Positions 1 through 8,250 are shown, numbered from the stretch's first letter. The stretch is 41,171 nucleotides of DNA from CAZCTC01 sp964501335 (GCA_964501335.1 CAZCTC010000069.1:1-41171), one strand, 5' to 3'. Program-made: numbers and translations. Notes: generated by a model not told the origin, from the letters alone.

Positions 1-45
1 CTCCCCCCCTCCTGCTCATCGCTTCTTATCAAAAAAAGACCCTGG
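1..45 (+). repeat. HTR repeat, tail fragment at window edge
   Basis: The window opens with the CT-rich linker (CTCCCCCCCTCCTG) and a following segment that match the middle of the HTR intergenic repeat family described in the summary. The palindrome that should precede it lies outside the window, and the GCGGGACGC box is not recognisable, so this is a partial or decayed copy. Confidence 0.4.
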
Positions 46-86
46 GCAGGATACGAAAAAGCCGGAAGCGACTCTGGAAAAGGCCC

Positions 87-197
87 ATGTTTTCGCGGGC
101 TTTCTGAAGCCCGCGAAAACATAAACAAAAAAACTCTCTCCCCCCTCCTGCGCGACGTATCTTACAGGGGAAAGTGCCCTCTGCGGGACGCTAAAAA
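87..197 (+). repeat. HTR repeat copy, forward
   Basis: The copy starts with a perfect 16-bp palindrome (arm ATGTTTTCGCGGGCTT, loop TCTG, 87-122). It continues with the A-rich then CT-rich linker, CCTGCGCGACG in place of the usual CCCGCGCGTCG, a variable segment, and ends with GCGGGACGCTAAAA. It lies about 60 nt upstream of the first gene and holds no open frame of note. Confidence 0.75.
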
Positions 198-256
198 TAC
201 CCGCAGCATAACTCGAAAATTACTACACGCTCAGCCAATATAAAGGAGATTAACCT

Positions 257-802
257 ATGAACAACGTTTCTTTCCTGAAATTTTCCGGCAAAGTCATAGT
301 CTCCCATTTTTTAACCTATTTCCTGACAGGACTGATCTTTTACCTCATCGGCCTCAACGTCGTCGTCTACTATGAAACACACCCCACCATCCCCCTGGCC
401 ACCGAACTCTTCCGCTCAACCCAATCGCTCCTGGTAACGGCCGGGCCGCTCTTCCAGCTCCTGCGTGGAGCGCTCTTTTGTCTGGCCCTCTATCCCTTCC
501 GCAAAGTTTTCCTGGAAGACCGCAAAGGCTGGCTCTATCTCTGGGGAATCTTCCTCGTCTTCGCCATCCTGGCCCCCTCCAGCGCCGCTCCCGGCTCCAT
601 CGAAGGCTTGATCTACACCAACTTCCCGCTCGAATTCCATCTCATGTATCTGCCCGAAATCCTGATCCAAACCCTGGCCTTCTCCGGCCTGCTGATCTTT
701 TGGGTCAACCATCCGGTAAAGAAGCTGACCATTCCGCTGGTAGTCCTTTTCTGCCTGATCCTGCTGATGATCGTGCCCGGCGTCCTTATGGGCCTGGGAT
801 AA
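257..802 (+). CDS. hypothetical multi-pass membrane protein (181 aa)
   Basis: I do not recognise the family. The protein has about five hydrophobic segments: residues ~14-38 (rich in F, L, I and V), ~62-80, ~90-107, ~128-147 and ~155-180, so it is an integral inner-membrane protein. No catalytic motif is visible; the loop around residues 105-125 (SSAAPGSIEGLIY) is the most polar part. The ATG at 257 is preceded by AAAGGAG with 8-nt spacing, which fixes the start. It follows an HTR repeat and is separated from the next gene by about 60 nt containing another HTR scrap. No linked partner gene suggests a role, so the function stays unknown. Confidence 0.7.
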   Translation: MNNVSFLKFSGKVIVSHFLTYFLTGLIFYLIGLNVVVYYETHPTIPLATELFRSTQSLLVTAGPLFQLLRGALFCLALYPFRKVFLEDRKGWLYLWGIFLVFAILAPSSAAPGSIEGLIYTNFPLEFHLMYLPEILIQTLAFSGLLIFWVNHPVKKLTIPLVVLFCLILLMIVPGVLMGLG

Positions 803-810
803 TAATGTAA

Positions 811-834
811 AAAACATAAACAAAAAACTCTCCC
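811..834 (+). repeat. HTR linker scrap
   Basis: ACATAAACAAAAAACTCTCCC matches the segment that directly follows the palindrome in forward HTR copies. Both the palindrome and the tail are missing. The scrap lies directly before a truncated MalT-like gene, consistent with a rearranged junction. Confidence 0.45.
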
Positions 835-860
835 ACTTCAGTTTTCACCCATCTCAAAAA

Positions 861-1739
861 ATGTGTAAAAAACCAAATGACTCCTATCTCTTCCGCCCCC
901 GCCTCACCCGCCGGCTGGATTCCGCCCCGCCCGGCACCCTGACGGTCCTCACCGCCCCCGCCGGCTACGGCAAAACCGCCCTCCTGCACGAATGGACCGC
1001 GACCACAGCCGACACCGTCGTTTCCCTCTCGCCCGCCGGCCCGACTCCTGCCGGCTGGATAGACCGGCTCCGCAGCGTCGGCCTGACACTCCCGGCCCTT
1101 CCGCCTGAAAGCTGGCCCGCTGCCTGGATCGCTCTCTGTAACGCCGCCGCGAAGGCCTCCCCCTTTACCCTCATCCTGGATGATTTTACCGCCGCCCCGC
1201 CCCCCCTCATCGCCGCCCTGGACGAAATCATCGATTACCTGCCGCCGACGCTGCGCCTGATCCTCGCCGGCCGTGCCGAACCGCCCCTCTCCCTGCCCCG
1301 GCTGCGCGTCCGCCGCCGCCTCACCGAATTAAAAGCCGCCGATCTGGCCTTCACCCCAGAAGAAACAACCGCCTGGCTCGGGCAACCCGATCCCGCCCTG
1401 CACATCCTCACCGCCGGCTGGATCACCGGACTGCATCTACACAAAAAAAGGGCCGGGGAATCCCTTTCCCCGGCCCTTATCGATTATTTTTCCACCGAAG
1501 TCTTTTCGCCACAACCCCAGGCGGTTCGCCGTTTTCTGCTCCAGACCGCCGCCCTGGACCCGCTCGACGCCGCCGGCTGCAACGCAGTTACCGGTCGCCG
1601 CGACAGCCAGGCACAACTCGAAAGGTTGGAAGCTGCCGGGCTCTTCCTCTTCGCCGAAACACCCGAACGGCAAACCTTCCGCTATCACCCACTCTTCGCC
1701 AGCTTCCTCCGGAACAACGCCACCCCCAATCCAAAATAA
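861..1739 (+). CDS. MalT/LuxR-type STAND ATPase, truncated to the NTPase part (292 aa)
   Basis: The N-terminus matches the start of MalT-like transcription activators: a RPRLTRRLD lead-in, Walker A APAGYGKT at residues 32-39, a Walker B-like LILDDF near 110, and the typical LILAGRAEPPLSLPRLRVRRRL sensor strand followed by the L-x-F-T-x-E-E segment. It ends just after the conserved YHPLFASFLR motif of the winged-helix part. Family members usually run to about 900 residues with TPR-like repeats and a C-terminal LuxR helix-turn-helix, and neither is present here. The last 55 bp overlap the end of the convergent ABC permease gene. No Shine-Dalgarno is visible before the ATG. It is probably a remnant left by a deletion or rearrangement; a short functional ATPase cannot be excluded. 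Confidence 0.7.
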   Translation: MCKKPNDSYLFRPRLTRRLDSAPPGTLTVLTAPAGYGKTALLHEWTATTADTVVSLSPAGPTPAGWIDRLRSVGLTLPALPPESWPAAWIALCNAAAKASPFTLILDDFTAAPPPLIAALDEIIDYLPPTLRLILAGRAEPPLSLPRLRVRRRLTELKAADLAFTPEETTAWLGQPDPALHILTAGWITGLHLHKKRAGESLSPALIDYFSTEVFSPQPQAVRRFLLQTAALDPLDAAGCNAVTGRRDSQAQLERLEAAGLFLFAETPERQTFRYHPLFASFLRNNATPNPK

Positions 1740-2779
1740 AGCAGCGACAGCGCCACCGTCAAAATCAACCGGAAACCGATCTGCTGCAACCCCGCCCCAT
1801 AACAAAGTGCCTGCTGCAAAGCCAGGAAGCCGTGCGTGGCCGGGGTGAAGTCAAATAGATCGACCCGATAGCCTCCCACCGTGAAAACCGTCATCGGCGG
1901 CAGTGCAAAAAACGACCCCGAGATAAAAACCTGCACCATGCTGAAAGTGCTGCCGACATTGGTCGCCTGGCTGTCGTTCTCCACAAAGCAGGCCACCAGA
2001 ATGCCCAGCCCGATCGCCGAAAAGGCCACGATCAACCCGACCAGCAAGGCCATCGCCAGTGAACCATGGTTCTGAAAGCCCAACGCCATGGCCGAGCCGA
2101 ACATCGCCAGCACCTGCAACACCGCAATGGCCAGCTGCGCCAGGCTGATCCCCCCCAAAAACTCCCAGATGCTCAACCGCGTCAGCTGCAACCGGCGCAG
2201 CGTCCGCCAGCGCAACTCCCGTCCTACCAGCATCGCCGTCTGCGGAATGATCAGCAACAGTGCAAACATCATCATCCCCGGCGCATAGAGATCGAACTCG
2301 CTCGTCGGCGCCGCGACACTGAAAGGCGCCGTCGTCAACTGCACCAGAGTCGACTGCCCCGCCGCCCGCATCGCATAGCGACTCAACGCCTCATTGAGTG
2401 AAACCCCGGCGCGATAAAAACGCACCGCCGTAGCATCTCCTTCCACCGTCGCATGGACCCCATCCTCCGCCACCGTCAACACCGCCGCCGCCGCCTGTGA
2501 TTTCAACGCCGCATCCGCCGCCGCCCGGCTCTCGGCCGGTTCCAGCAAGAAGACCGGCTGACCGTCGGCATAATGTTCGGCCTGCAACGCCGCAATCAAC
2601 GGCCCCCCCTGCGATCCGGCAAAATAGAGCACCCGTTGGGTCGTCAATAGCGGATTGGGATACATCAATTTGGTCACCAACATGAAGATCAACGGCAGCG
2701 CCAGCGTCAGGCCAAGCATCTGAGGCTCCCGCAGGATCTCCCGCCAGTTCTTCCGGGCCACCCACCAGATCTTCTTCAT
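1685..2779 (-). CDS. ABC-2 type transporter permease (364 aa)
   Basis: This is the membrane subunit of an exporter. It has an N-terminal membrane segment (residues ~22-40, LGLTLALPLIFMLV), a large extracytoplasmic domain to about residue 165, then five or so membrane segments to the C-terminus. This is the ABC2_membrane_3-type layout of drug, lipid or antibiotic exporters. The LRRLQLTRLSIWEFLGG stretch is the cytoplasmic loop that contacts the ATPase in this family. The start codon overlaps the stop codon of the upstream ATPase gene as ATGA, so the two are translationally coupled. The substrate cannot be told from sequence. Confidence 0.9.
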   Translation of the reverse strand: MKKIWWVARKNWREILREPQMLGLTLALPLIFMLVTKLMYPNPLLTTQRVLYFAGSQGGPLIAALQAEHYADGQPVFLLEPAESRAAADAALKSQAAAAVLTVAEDGVHATVEGDATAVRFYRAGVSLNEALSRYAMRAAGQSTLVQLTTAPFSVAAPTSEFDLYAPGMMMFALLLIIPQTAMLVGRELRWRTLRRLQLTRLSIWEFLGGISLAQLAIAVLQVLAMFGSAMALGFQNHGSLAMALLVGLIVAFSAIGLGILVACFVENDSQATNVGSTFSMVQVFISGSFFALPPMTVFTVGGYRVDLFDFTPATHGFLALQQALCYGAGLQQIGFRLILTVALSLLYFGLGVALFRRKLAKSG

Positions 2780-3726
2780 TCCCGCAGCCCTCGTCCGGTC
2801 AGTTGAATAAAGACATCTTCAAGGGTATTGGCCCGCATCCGCAGATCCGCCGGCTGGATTCCGGCCGCATTGAGCCCGCTCACAATCGTGGGCAGCGTCC
2901 CCACCGCATTCAGGGCCCGGATCACCAGCACGCCCCGTTGAGCATCGATCGTCATTTCGCCTCCCAGCGATTTCAAAGCTTCCTGCGCCTTCAACAACCC
3001 GGCTTCCCCCGCCCCATTCAAACCGATCTCCATCACATCCCCCCCGCCCAATCGCTGCTTGAGCGCCTGCGGCGTATCCTGCACCAGCAGCCGGCCGTGA
3101 TCGATAATCGCCACCCGGTCCGCCAACCGCTCCGCCTCGTCCATATTGTGCGTCGTCAAAATCACCGTCTTGCGGCGAGCCAGCGATTGAATGTACTCCC
3201 GCACCTTCACCCGGCTCTGAGGGTCCAACCCCGCTTCCGGCTCATCCAACACCAGAATCTCCGGCTCATGCACCAGCGCCATCGCCAGATTCAACCGCCG
3301 CTGCATCCCCCCCGAGAGCGTGCGCGCCTGCTGCTGGCGCTTCTCGGCCAGCCCTAGCTCCTCCAGCAACCGCTCCCCGCGCCGGCGCGCCTCGGCCCCC
3401 GGCACATCGTACATCTGACCGATAAATTCCAGCTGCTCCAGACAGGTCAACCGTTCCCAGAGCACGATCTCCTGCGGACAGACGCCCACCCGGGAACGAA
3501 CCTCCGCATCGCCGCCCTGAATGGCCCGCCCCCGCACTTTCACCTGCCCGGCATCCGGCTTGAGCAGGCCGCAGATCATATTGATCGAAGTAGTTTTCCC
3601 GGCCCCGTTCGGCCCCAGAAAGCCGAAAACTTCGCCTTCATAGACCTCCAACGTCAAATCCTGGACGGCCGTCAAATTGCCGTATCGTTTCGTCAAACCT
3701 TCCGTCTGCAAAATTATATCTGCCAT
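2776..3726 (-). CDS. ABC transporter ATP-binding protein, DrrA-like (316 aa)
   Basis: This is the ATPase of the exporter. Visible motifs are Walker A GPNGAGKTT near residues 38-46, a Q-loop around CPQE, signature LSGGMQRRLNLAMAL, Walker B LVLDEPEAGLDP, and the H-loop LTTHNMDEAERL. After about residue 225 there is the DrrA-type C-terminal extension, ending in the typical NTLEDVFIQLTGR. The gene sits between two permease genes of the same type: one follows with a 4-bp overlap, and the other lies upstream beyond an HTR repeat. One ATPase probably serves a heterodimer of the two permeases. The gene is minus-strand and probably belongs to the TetR-headed cluster. Confidence 0.95.
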   Translation of the reverse strand: MADIILQTEGLTKRYGNLTAVQDLTLEVYEGEVFGFLGPNGAGKTTSINMICGLLKPDAGQVKVRGRAIQGGDAEVRSRVGVCPQEIVLWERLTCLEQLEFIGQMYDVPGAEARRRGERLLEELGLAEKRQQQARTLSGGMQRRLNLAMALVHEPEILVLDEPEAGLDPQSRVKVREYIQSLARRKTVILTTHNMDEAERLADRVAIIDHGRLLVQDTPQALKQRLGGGDVMEIGLNGAGEAGLLKAQEALKSLGGEMTIDAQRGVLVIRALNAVGTLPTIVSGLNAAGIQPADLRMRANTLEDVFIQLTGRGLRE

Positions 3727-3795
3727 AACACGCCTCTGAATTTGATAAAATTTCGACCTATGGGGTTAACTTCCCCAAAAGTGGAGAAAAAATTC

Positions 3796-3905
3796 TGTGT
3801 TTTTGCGCGCTTTCTGAAGCGCGCAAAAACACAAACAAGAAAATTCTCTCCCCATCCCGCGCGTCGCATCTGACTCAAAAAGGATCATTCGCGGGACGCT
3901 AAAAA
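3796..3905 (+). repeat. HTR repeat copy, forward
   Basis: A perfect 17-bp palindrome (arm TGTGTTTTTGCGCGCTT, loop TCTG, 3796-3833) is followed by the linker, CATCCCGCGCGTCG, a variable segment and GCGGGACGCTAAAAA. It fills the gap between two minus-strand ABC genes and ends one base before the stop codon of the upstream permease, so it lies inside the presumed transcript. Confidence 0.8.
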
Positions 3906-3906
3906 G

Positions 3907-5037
3907 TCACTGTTGTTGAAGTTGCAGCCGTTGATAAACCATCACGCCGCAGGCCATCAGCATCACCGCCAATACCGTCAACGCTACCAGCGAATAAGCA
4001 ATCTCCGCCGGCCCATCCCCAAAAATCATCACCCGCCGCAGCGCCTCAGTTGCATGCGCCGTCGGCAACAAATCGTAAACCTGCACCATCCGCCCGCCCA
4101 CCTCGAAAAGTGGAGCCGCCGGCAGCGGATACATCCCCCCGGAAAGGAGCGCCGAAAGCACCGACACCGTCGCCCCGACATTGGCGGCCTCGCTGTCGCT
4201 GTGGACAAAACCCGCCACGATCAATCCCAATCCTACCGCCGCTACCGCCAGCAACAACACAATCAACGCCGCCAGCCACAACGAGCCCAGACTGTGAAAT
4301 CCCAGGAACCCCGCTGAAATCAAAGTGATCGGAATCTGCAACAATGCCGCAGCGGCCAGCGCCAGCGTTACCCCAATCAACAGATCGAACGCCCCCGCCC
4401 GCGTCAACCGCAGCCGCCGCAGCGTCCGGGCCACATTCTCCCGCACCATAATCTGAGCTGCCGCGATCGTCATAAACATCACCCCAAAGACGATAATTCC
4501 CGGCACGCCGAACTGCAAATCCGACATCGTTCCGGTCCCTTCCACGAAGGCATATCCCACCGGCTCCACTGCCGGCCGCCCTGCCGCCCGGTTGGCAAAG
4601 CCGATCACCAAATCGTCCAGAAAGCTGCGGGCAAAGACAAATTGATCCGAACCTATCTCGCCGATCAGCTCGACGGTCACCGGTTGCCCCGCCTTGATCC
4701 GGCTGAAATCCTCTGGGATCACCGCCAGCAAAGCCGTTTTGCGTTCCCGCAGGGGCAGGTCGGCCTCGGCGCGCGACTGCACCTCGGTCACATCGAAAAC
4801 AGGATTACCTTCAAAACCGGCTGCCCGAATCTCCGCGACCAGTTCGGCTCCGGCCGATCCCCGATCCTGATTGAGGATGTAGATCTTCAAAAAATGCGCC
4901 AGCCCGCTGCTCGATTGCCCAAAGGCGGTGGCATAGAAACCCAGCAACAACAGCGGGAAAAAGAGAAGCAGCACCAACAGCATCGGCTCCCGCCACAACT
5001 CCAACAACGTCTTGCGAGCAATGCTCAAAATCTTCAT
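3907..5037 (-). CDS. ABC-2 type transporter permease (376 aa)
   Basis: This is the second membrane subunit of the exporter. It has an N-terminal membrane anchor (residues ~17-38, PMLLVLLLFFPLLLLGFYAT), an extracytoplasmic domain to about residue 175, and five or six membrane segments after that. It has the same architecture as the permease at 1685-2779, and both carry the VARTLRRLRLTR-type loop and a D-S-E/Q-A-A/T-N-V-G motif, so they look like anciently duplicated partners. The start is preceded by AAAGG with about 9-nt spacing. It is transcribed towards the ATPase gene with a repeat in between. Substrate unknown; the association with a TetR regulator suggests a toxic small molecule. Confidence 0.9.
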   Translation of the reverse strand: MKILSIARKTLLELWREPMLLVLLLFFPLLLLGFYATAFGQSSSGLAHFLKIYILNQDRGSAGAELVAEIRAAGFEGNPVFDVTEVQSRAEADLPLRERKTALLAVIPEDFSRIKAGQPVTVELIGEIGSDQFVFARSFLDDLVIGFANRAAGRPAVEPVGYAFVEGTGTMSDLQFGVPGIIVFGVMFMTIAAAQIMVRENVARTLRRLRLTRAGAFDLLIGVTLALAAAALLQIPITLISAGFLGFHSLGSLWLAALIVLLLAVAAVGLGLIVAGFVHSDSEAANVGATVSVLSALLSGGMYPLPAAPLFEVGGRMVQVYDLLPTAHATEALRRVMIFGDGPAEIAYSLVALTVLAVMLMACGVMVYQRLQLQQQ

Positions 5038-5063
5038 CCGTGAACCTTTCTCTTCTGTTCATA

Positions 5064-5244
5064 TTTACGCGCCGCTCCTGCGGAGCGGCGCGTAAAAACA
5101 ACGGGTTGTTAAGGGGAACTTGCGAGCCTCAGAAGGCTCGCCAATACCCCCCGGTTTTTAGATCATCACGTTTCAAATTGAAGAATTTAGAGAAAAAATC
5201 TTCCCTTCTTCTCTGCGATCTCTGCATGCTCCGCGGTGAAATCT
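5064..5244. repeat. intergenic palindromes and a GCGGTGAAATCTC-type repeat
   Basis: This gap holds a perfect 15-bp palindrome (arm TTTACGCGCCGCTCC, loop TGC, 5064-5096), a second 8-bp hairpin (arm GCGAGCCT, loop CAGA, 5122-5141), and at 5211-5244 a CTCTGCG...GCGGTGAAATCTC string that recurs at 25842-25883 and 29320-29361. The CAGA loop is the one seen in HTR palindromes. No gene is visible. Confidence 0.6.
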
Positions 5245-5270
5245 CTTTCTCTGCCTTCAGGACCCCCGGC

Positions 5271-5870
5271 TCAGCTCCGCCGGTTCACCAGCGCCAGAAA
5301 CATCAGAATCACCAGCGGCACCAGCGCAAAGGTCGCCAGCGGCCAGATCCAGGCCAGATCGCCCGGCCCATCGGTTCCCGTCCGGGCCTCAGTGCGATGA
5401 ATGCGGACCAGCTTATAATCTCCAGTCAGCTTCACGATCTCCTCATCGCTCGCCTTCGCCGGATCGATCCCCAACATGCTCGTGACCACCGAGCCGCCGG
5501 CAATCAATACCTCCCGCAGAATTGGAATCCGCGAAACCGGCGACGTGATCTCCTCCGCCTCGCCCCGCCACCAACCCTCCGGCAGCCAGACTTCCACCTG
5601 CGGATCGACCTTGATGTTGCGGTACCAATCCGACGCCCCGCCGAAACCTGCCGTGCAGTAGATCTCGCCCTCGACGATCGCATAATTGACCGGGGTGCGG
5701 CGCAACTGCCCGCTCTTGCGCCCCTTGTGCGTCAACACCATAATCCGCCCCATCGTGGCAGGTGAGGAATTAAGCATCGGACCCAATCCCAGCCGCCACA
5801 TCAACAGCATAAACTTGTTAAAATTTTTAAAACCCTGTCGGGCCATCTCAGTCGATTGTTCTTCTGCCAT
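5271..5870 (-). CDS. F420-dependent nitroreductase/quinone reductase family protein (199 aa)
   Basis: It belongs to the deazaflavin (F420)-dependent nitroreductase family (DUF385, Ddn-like). Evidence is the order of motifs: a helix with NKFMLLMWRLGLGPML, then VLTHKGRKSGQLRRTPVNYAI, EIYCTAGFGGASDWYRNI and PQVEVWLPEGWWRGEAEEI. Known members reduce quinones or nitro compounds with F420H2, so the host should make F420. Unlike short family members, this one has a C-terminal membrane segment (residues ~172-195, rich in L, V and A) that would anchor it. The ATG at 5870 is chosen because AGGAGGG lies 5 nt upstream; an in-frame upstream ATG at 5903 lacks such a site. It lies between the TetR gene and the exporter, on the same strand. 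Confidence 0.85.
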   Translation of the reverse strand: MAEEQSTEMARQGFKNFNKFMLLMWRLGLGPMLNSSPATMGRIMVLTHKGRKSGQLRRTPVNYAIVEGEIYCTAGFGGASDWYRNIKVDPQVEVWLPEGWWRGEAEEITSPVSRIPILREVLIAGGSVVTSMLGIDPAKASDEEIVKLTGDYKLVRIHRTEARTGTDGPGDLAWIWPLATFALVPLVILMFLALVNRRS

Positions 5871-5952
5871 CGTACCCTCCTGTACGCACCCGAATTGGAT
5901 CAATAAGTGCCTTCATATTACTAAATCGCACCGGCCGCTGTCAACTCAAAGC

Positions 5953-6651
5953 TCATTTCCCCACACCCTGCATGACCAGATCCAGCATCGCCTTCAAGGT
6001 ACGCTCCGCCGGGATCGTCTCATCCGTCACCTGCGAATAGACATTCAGATACGGCAACAACTGGCTATCCCCAATAAAAGCCGTCATCGCATGGATCACC
6101 CGCGCCGTCGCCTCCAGATCCACATCGTCCCGAATCTCCCCCCGGGCCACCGCCGCCGCCAGCATCGCCTGAACCATCGACCGTAAAGTCTCCCCTATCG
6201 GTCGGATCAAGCGCTCCTCCAACAACGGATCGCCCTGATAAGCGGCTCTCACAAAAAAGCGCACCAGTCCCATCTGCGTCCGGCCCCACTCCACCCCGCC
6301 GACCAGATAAGAGGACAATCCCTCCCGCAGCGGCAACGAAGCCAGATACTCCTTATACGCACTGAACGAATCATTCATCAAATGCACGCAAAGTTCGATG
6401 GCAAAATCGAGCAGCCCCTCTCGATTCCCAAAATAAGCATAAAGCGACCCCACCGCCACACCGGCCCGCTCCGCCACCTGTTTGATATTGATCGCAGCCG
6501 GGCCCTTTTCCGTGGCCTCATCCAGAATCGCATTGAGCACCGCCAGCTGGCGGTCCGGATCCAACCGGCGAAAAGTCCGGGTTACCTTGCCCTGCTGCTC
6601 CAGCTGCAAAATATACGTATGTACCGACGGCCATTCCAAAAGATCTTCCAT
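5953..6651 (-). CDS. TetR/AcrR family transcriptional regulator (232 aa)
   Basis: The N-terminal TetR helix-turn-helix is clear around residues 38-95: a 'ILDEATEKGPAAINIKQVAERAGV' run followed by AVGSLYAYFGNREGLLDFAIEL. The rest is the helical ligand-binding and dimer domain, including an MGLVRFFVRAAYQGDPLLEERL stretch typical of the family. The first ~25 residues are an extra lead-in. It is the promoter-proximal gene of a minus-strand series (reductase, exporter), which it probably represses until a ligand binds. A palindromic site sits on its own promoter, suggesting autoregulation. The ligand is unknown. Confidence 0.93.
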   Translation of the reverse strand: MEDLLEWPSVHTYILQLEQQGKVTRTFRRLDPDRQLAVLNAILDEATEKGPAAINIKQVAERAGVAVGSLYAYFGNREGLLDFAIELCVHLMNDSFSAYKEYLASLPLREGLSSYLVGGVEWGRTQMGLVRFFVRAAYQGDPLLEERLIRPIGETLRSMVQAMLAAAVARGEIRDDVDLEATARVIHAMTAFIGDSQLLPYLNVYSQVTDETIPAERTLKAMLDLVMQGVGK

Positions 6652-6654
6652 TTC

Positions 6655-6699
6655 ATGAACCTCTAGTTCATATTATACGATTTATAGTTCATAAGTCAA
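6655..6699 (-). promoter_or_regulatory. TetR gene promoter with operator palindrome
   Basis: On the minus strand, TTGACT (6694-6699) and a perfect TATAAT (6672-6677) are separated by 16 nt. The 17-bp palindrome ATGAACCTCTAGTTCAT (6655-6671) lies just downstream of the -10 box. A third half-site GTTCAT lies at 6687-6692, inside the spacer and 21 bp (two helical turns) from the second. This fits a TetR-family operator that blocks the promoter. The protein-site link is inferred from position. Confidence 0.65.
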
Positions 6700-6770
6700 G
6701 AACCAAAAATTCACCCATGGATTGTTTATTCTGTCCTGAAAATAGGGCTCTATGGCATGGCCCCGGCCTT

Positions 6771-6887
6771 ATAGCGTCCCGCAAATGGCCCTTCCCCGTA
6801 AAATACGACGCGCTGGATCGGAAGAGAGAGTTTTTTTGTTGATGTTTTGGTGCGCCTCAGAAGGCGCACCAAAACATGGCCTTTTCC
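6771..6887 (-). repeat. HTR repeat copy, reverse
   Basis: Read on the plus strand, the tail box comes first (TAGCGTCCCGC at 6773), then CGACGCGCTGG, GAGAGAG linker and a perfect 16-bp palindrome (arm ATGTTTTGGTGCGCCT, loop CAGA, 6842-6877), then GGCCTTTT. It lies in the divergent TetR-MarR gap and does not overlap either promoter. Confidence 0.78.
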
Positions 6888-6968
6888 AGAACCGCTCCGG
6901 CGGCGCATCCGCACAAGGCACTTCTCCTGTAGTTACGCCGCGCGAAAAAATGGGCTTTTCTTTCCCCC

Positions 6969-7013
6969 TTGACATCCCCTCTCCTCTGTGCTATTATTTC
7001 AACATAGAATAAT
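6969..7013 (+). promoter_or_regulatory. marR-wrbA promoter with overlapping inverted repeat
   Basis: TTGACA (6969-6974), a 17-nt spacer and TATTAT (6992-6997) form a near-consensus promoter. From the -10 box, ATTATTTC and GAATAAT form an imperfect inverted repeat around AACATA (6993-7013). This is a good place for a MarR-family repressor to act on its own gene. The operator role is inferred. Confidence 0.65.
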
Positions 7014-7034
7014 TTAACATCAAAGGATTAAGTT

Positions 7035-7490
7035 ATGCCGACTCACTATCCGGGAAAACCAGAAGAGATCCGGGCCTTGAACACCTACATCAAACTGTTA
7101 CGGGCCGCTGAGTCTCTCAAATCACGGCTCTTCGACCGCGGCGCCTTCGCCGGCCTGACCCTGACCCAATTCGGCATCCTGGAAAGTCTGTACCATCTCG
7201 GCCCGCTCAATCAAAGCGAACTGGGCGCCAAACAACTTCGCACCGGCGGCAATATCACCCTGGTCGTCGACAACCTGGAAAAACAAAACCTGGTACGCCG
7301 CGAGCGCGACACCCAGGACCGCCGCACCGTCATCGTCTCACTCACCGATACCGGCCGCACCCTGATCGCAGACGTCTTCCCGGCGCACGTCGCGGCCATC
7401 GTCGCCGAAATGGAAATCCTGACGCCGGAAGAGCAGGAAATGCTCGCCGTACTCTGTAAAAAACTGGGGAAACAGACCCTTGAATCCTGA
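7035..7490 (+). CDS. MarR family transcriptional regulator (151 aa)
   Basis: This is a winged-helix regulator. The fold is shown by LTLTQFGILESLYHLGPLNQSEL, then the recognition helix region LRTGGNITLVVDNLEKQNLV and the wing RRERDTQDRRTVIVSLTDTG (residues ~35-115), flanked by dimerisation helices. The length is typical. ATG at 7035 follows AAAGGATT with 8-nt spacing. It is 101 nt upstream of wrbA on the same strand and is probably co-transcribed. MarR proteins next to quinone reductases commonly sense quinones or oxidants, often through cysteine. The only cysteine here is near residue 142 (LCKK), so a thiol mechanism is not obvious. Confidence 0.93.
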   Translation: MPTHYPGKPEEIRALNTYIKLLRAAESLKSRLFDRGAFAGLTLTQFGILESLYHLGPLNQSELGAKQLRTGGNITLVVDNLEKQNLVRRERDTQDRRTVIVSLTDTGRTLIADVFPAHVAAIVAEMEILTPEEQEMLAVLCKKLGKQTLES

Positions 7491-7591
7491 CCGGTACAGT
7501 TAACCCAGAAGAACCCAAAATCCTGTGTTTTCGCGGAACGCCGAAACGGCTGACCGCACAGATCAGAAATCACCCTCATGGAGGAAACTTT

Positions 7592-8209
7592 ATGGACGCC
7601 GTAAAACTGACCATTGTCTACTACAGCTCGACCGGGACCAACTACAAAATGGCACTGGCCGCCAAAGAAGCAGCCGAAGCCGCCGGTGCTGAAGTGCGCC
7701 TGCGCAAGGTACACGAACTCGCGCCCGACGCCGCCATCGATTCCAATCCGGCCTGGCGGGCCCACGTCGAAGCGACACAAGATCTCCCCGAAGCCACTCC
7801 CGACGACATGGAATGGGCCGACGCCTACATCTTCGGCTCCCCCACTCGCTTCGGCAACGTCGCCGCTCAATTGAAACAGTTTATCGACACGCTCGGCGGC
7901 CTCTGGGCCAAAGGGAAACTTTCCAACAAGGTCGCGGCCGCCTTTACCAGCGCCCAAAACCCGCACGGGGGGCAGGAATCAACGTTGCTGGCCCTGCAAA
8001 ACACTTTTTATCATTGGGGAGCTATTATCACCCCGCCCGGATATACGGATGCCTCGCTCTACCCCGCCGGCGGGAATCCCTACGGTGTGAGCACTTCCGT
8101 CCCCTGGGGCAAAACCGAGGTGGACCCGGAAATTCTGGAAGCCATGAAAACCATGGCCCGGCGAGTAGTCACCGTCGCCGGCTGGATCAAGCGCGGGCGC
8201 GCCGAATAA
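7592..8209 (+). CDS. wrbA: NAD(P)H:quinone oxidoreductase, WrbA family (205 aa)
   Basis: This flavodoxin-like FMN enzyme reduces quinones by two electrons and so avoids semiquinone radicals. The FMN phosphate loop is YYSSTGTNYKMA near residues 10-21. Also visible are the WrbA-specific FGSPTRFGNVAAQLKQFIDTLGGLWAKGKLSNK segment, FTSAQNPHGGQESTLLALQNTFYHWGAIITPPGY, and the C-terminal GGNPYGVS motif. The length equals the family norm. It starts at an ATG with GGAGGAAA upstream. It follows the marR gene, suggesting MarR-controlled detoxification of quinones. A reverse-strand gene converges on it, with an HTR-type palindrome in between. Confidence 0.95.
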   Translation: MDAVKLTIVYYSSTGTNYKMALAAKEAAEAAGAEVRLRKVHELAPDAAIDSNPAWRAHVEATQDLPEATPDDMEWADAYIFGSPTRFGNVAAQLKQFIDTLGGLWAKGKLSNKVAAAFTSAQNPHGGQESTLLALQNTFYHWGAIITPPGYTDASLYPAGGNPYGVSTSVPWGKTEVDPEILEAMKTMARRVVTVAGWIKRGRAE

Positions 8210-8250
8210 AAATCCCACCCGCAATTAGCGCTGCAAAGCAGAAGAAAAAC

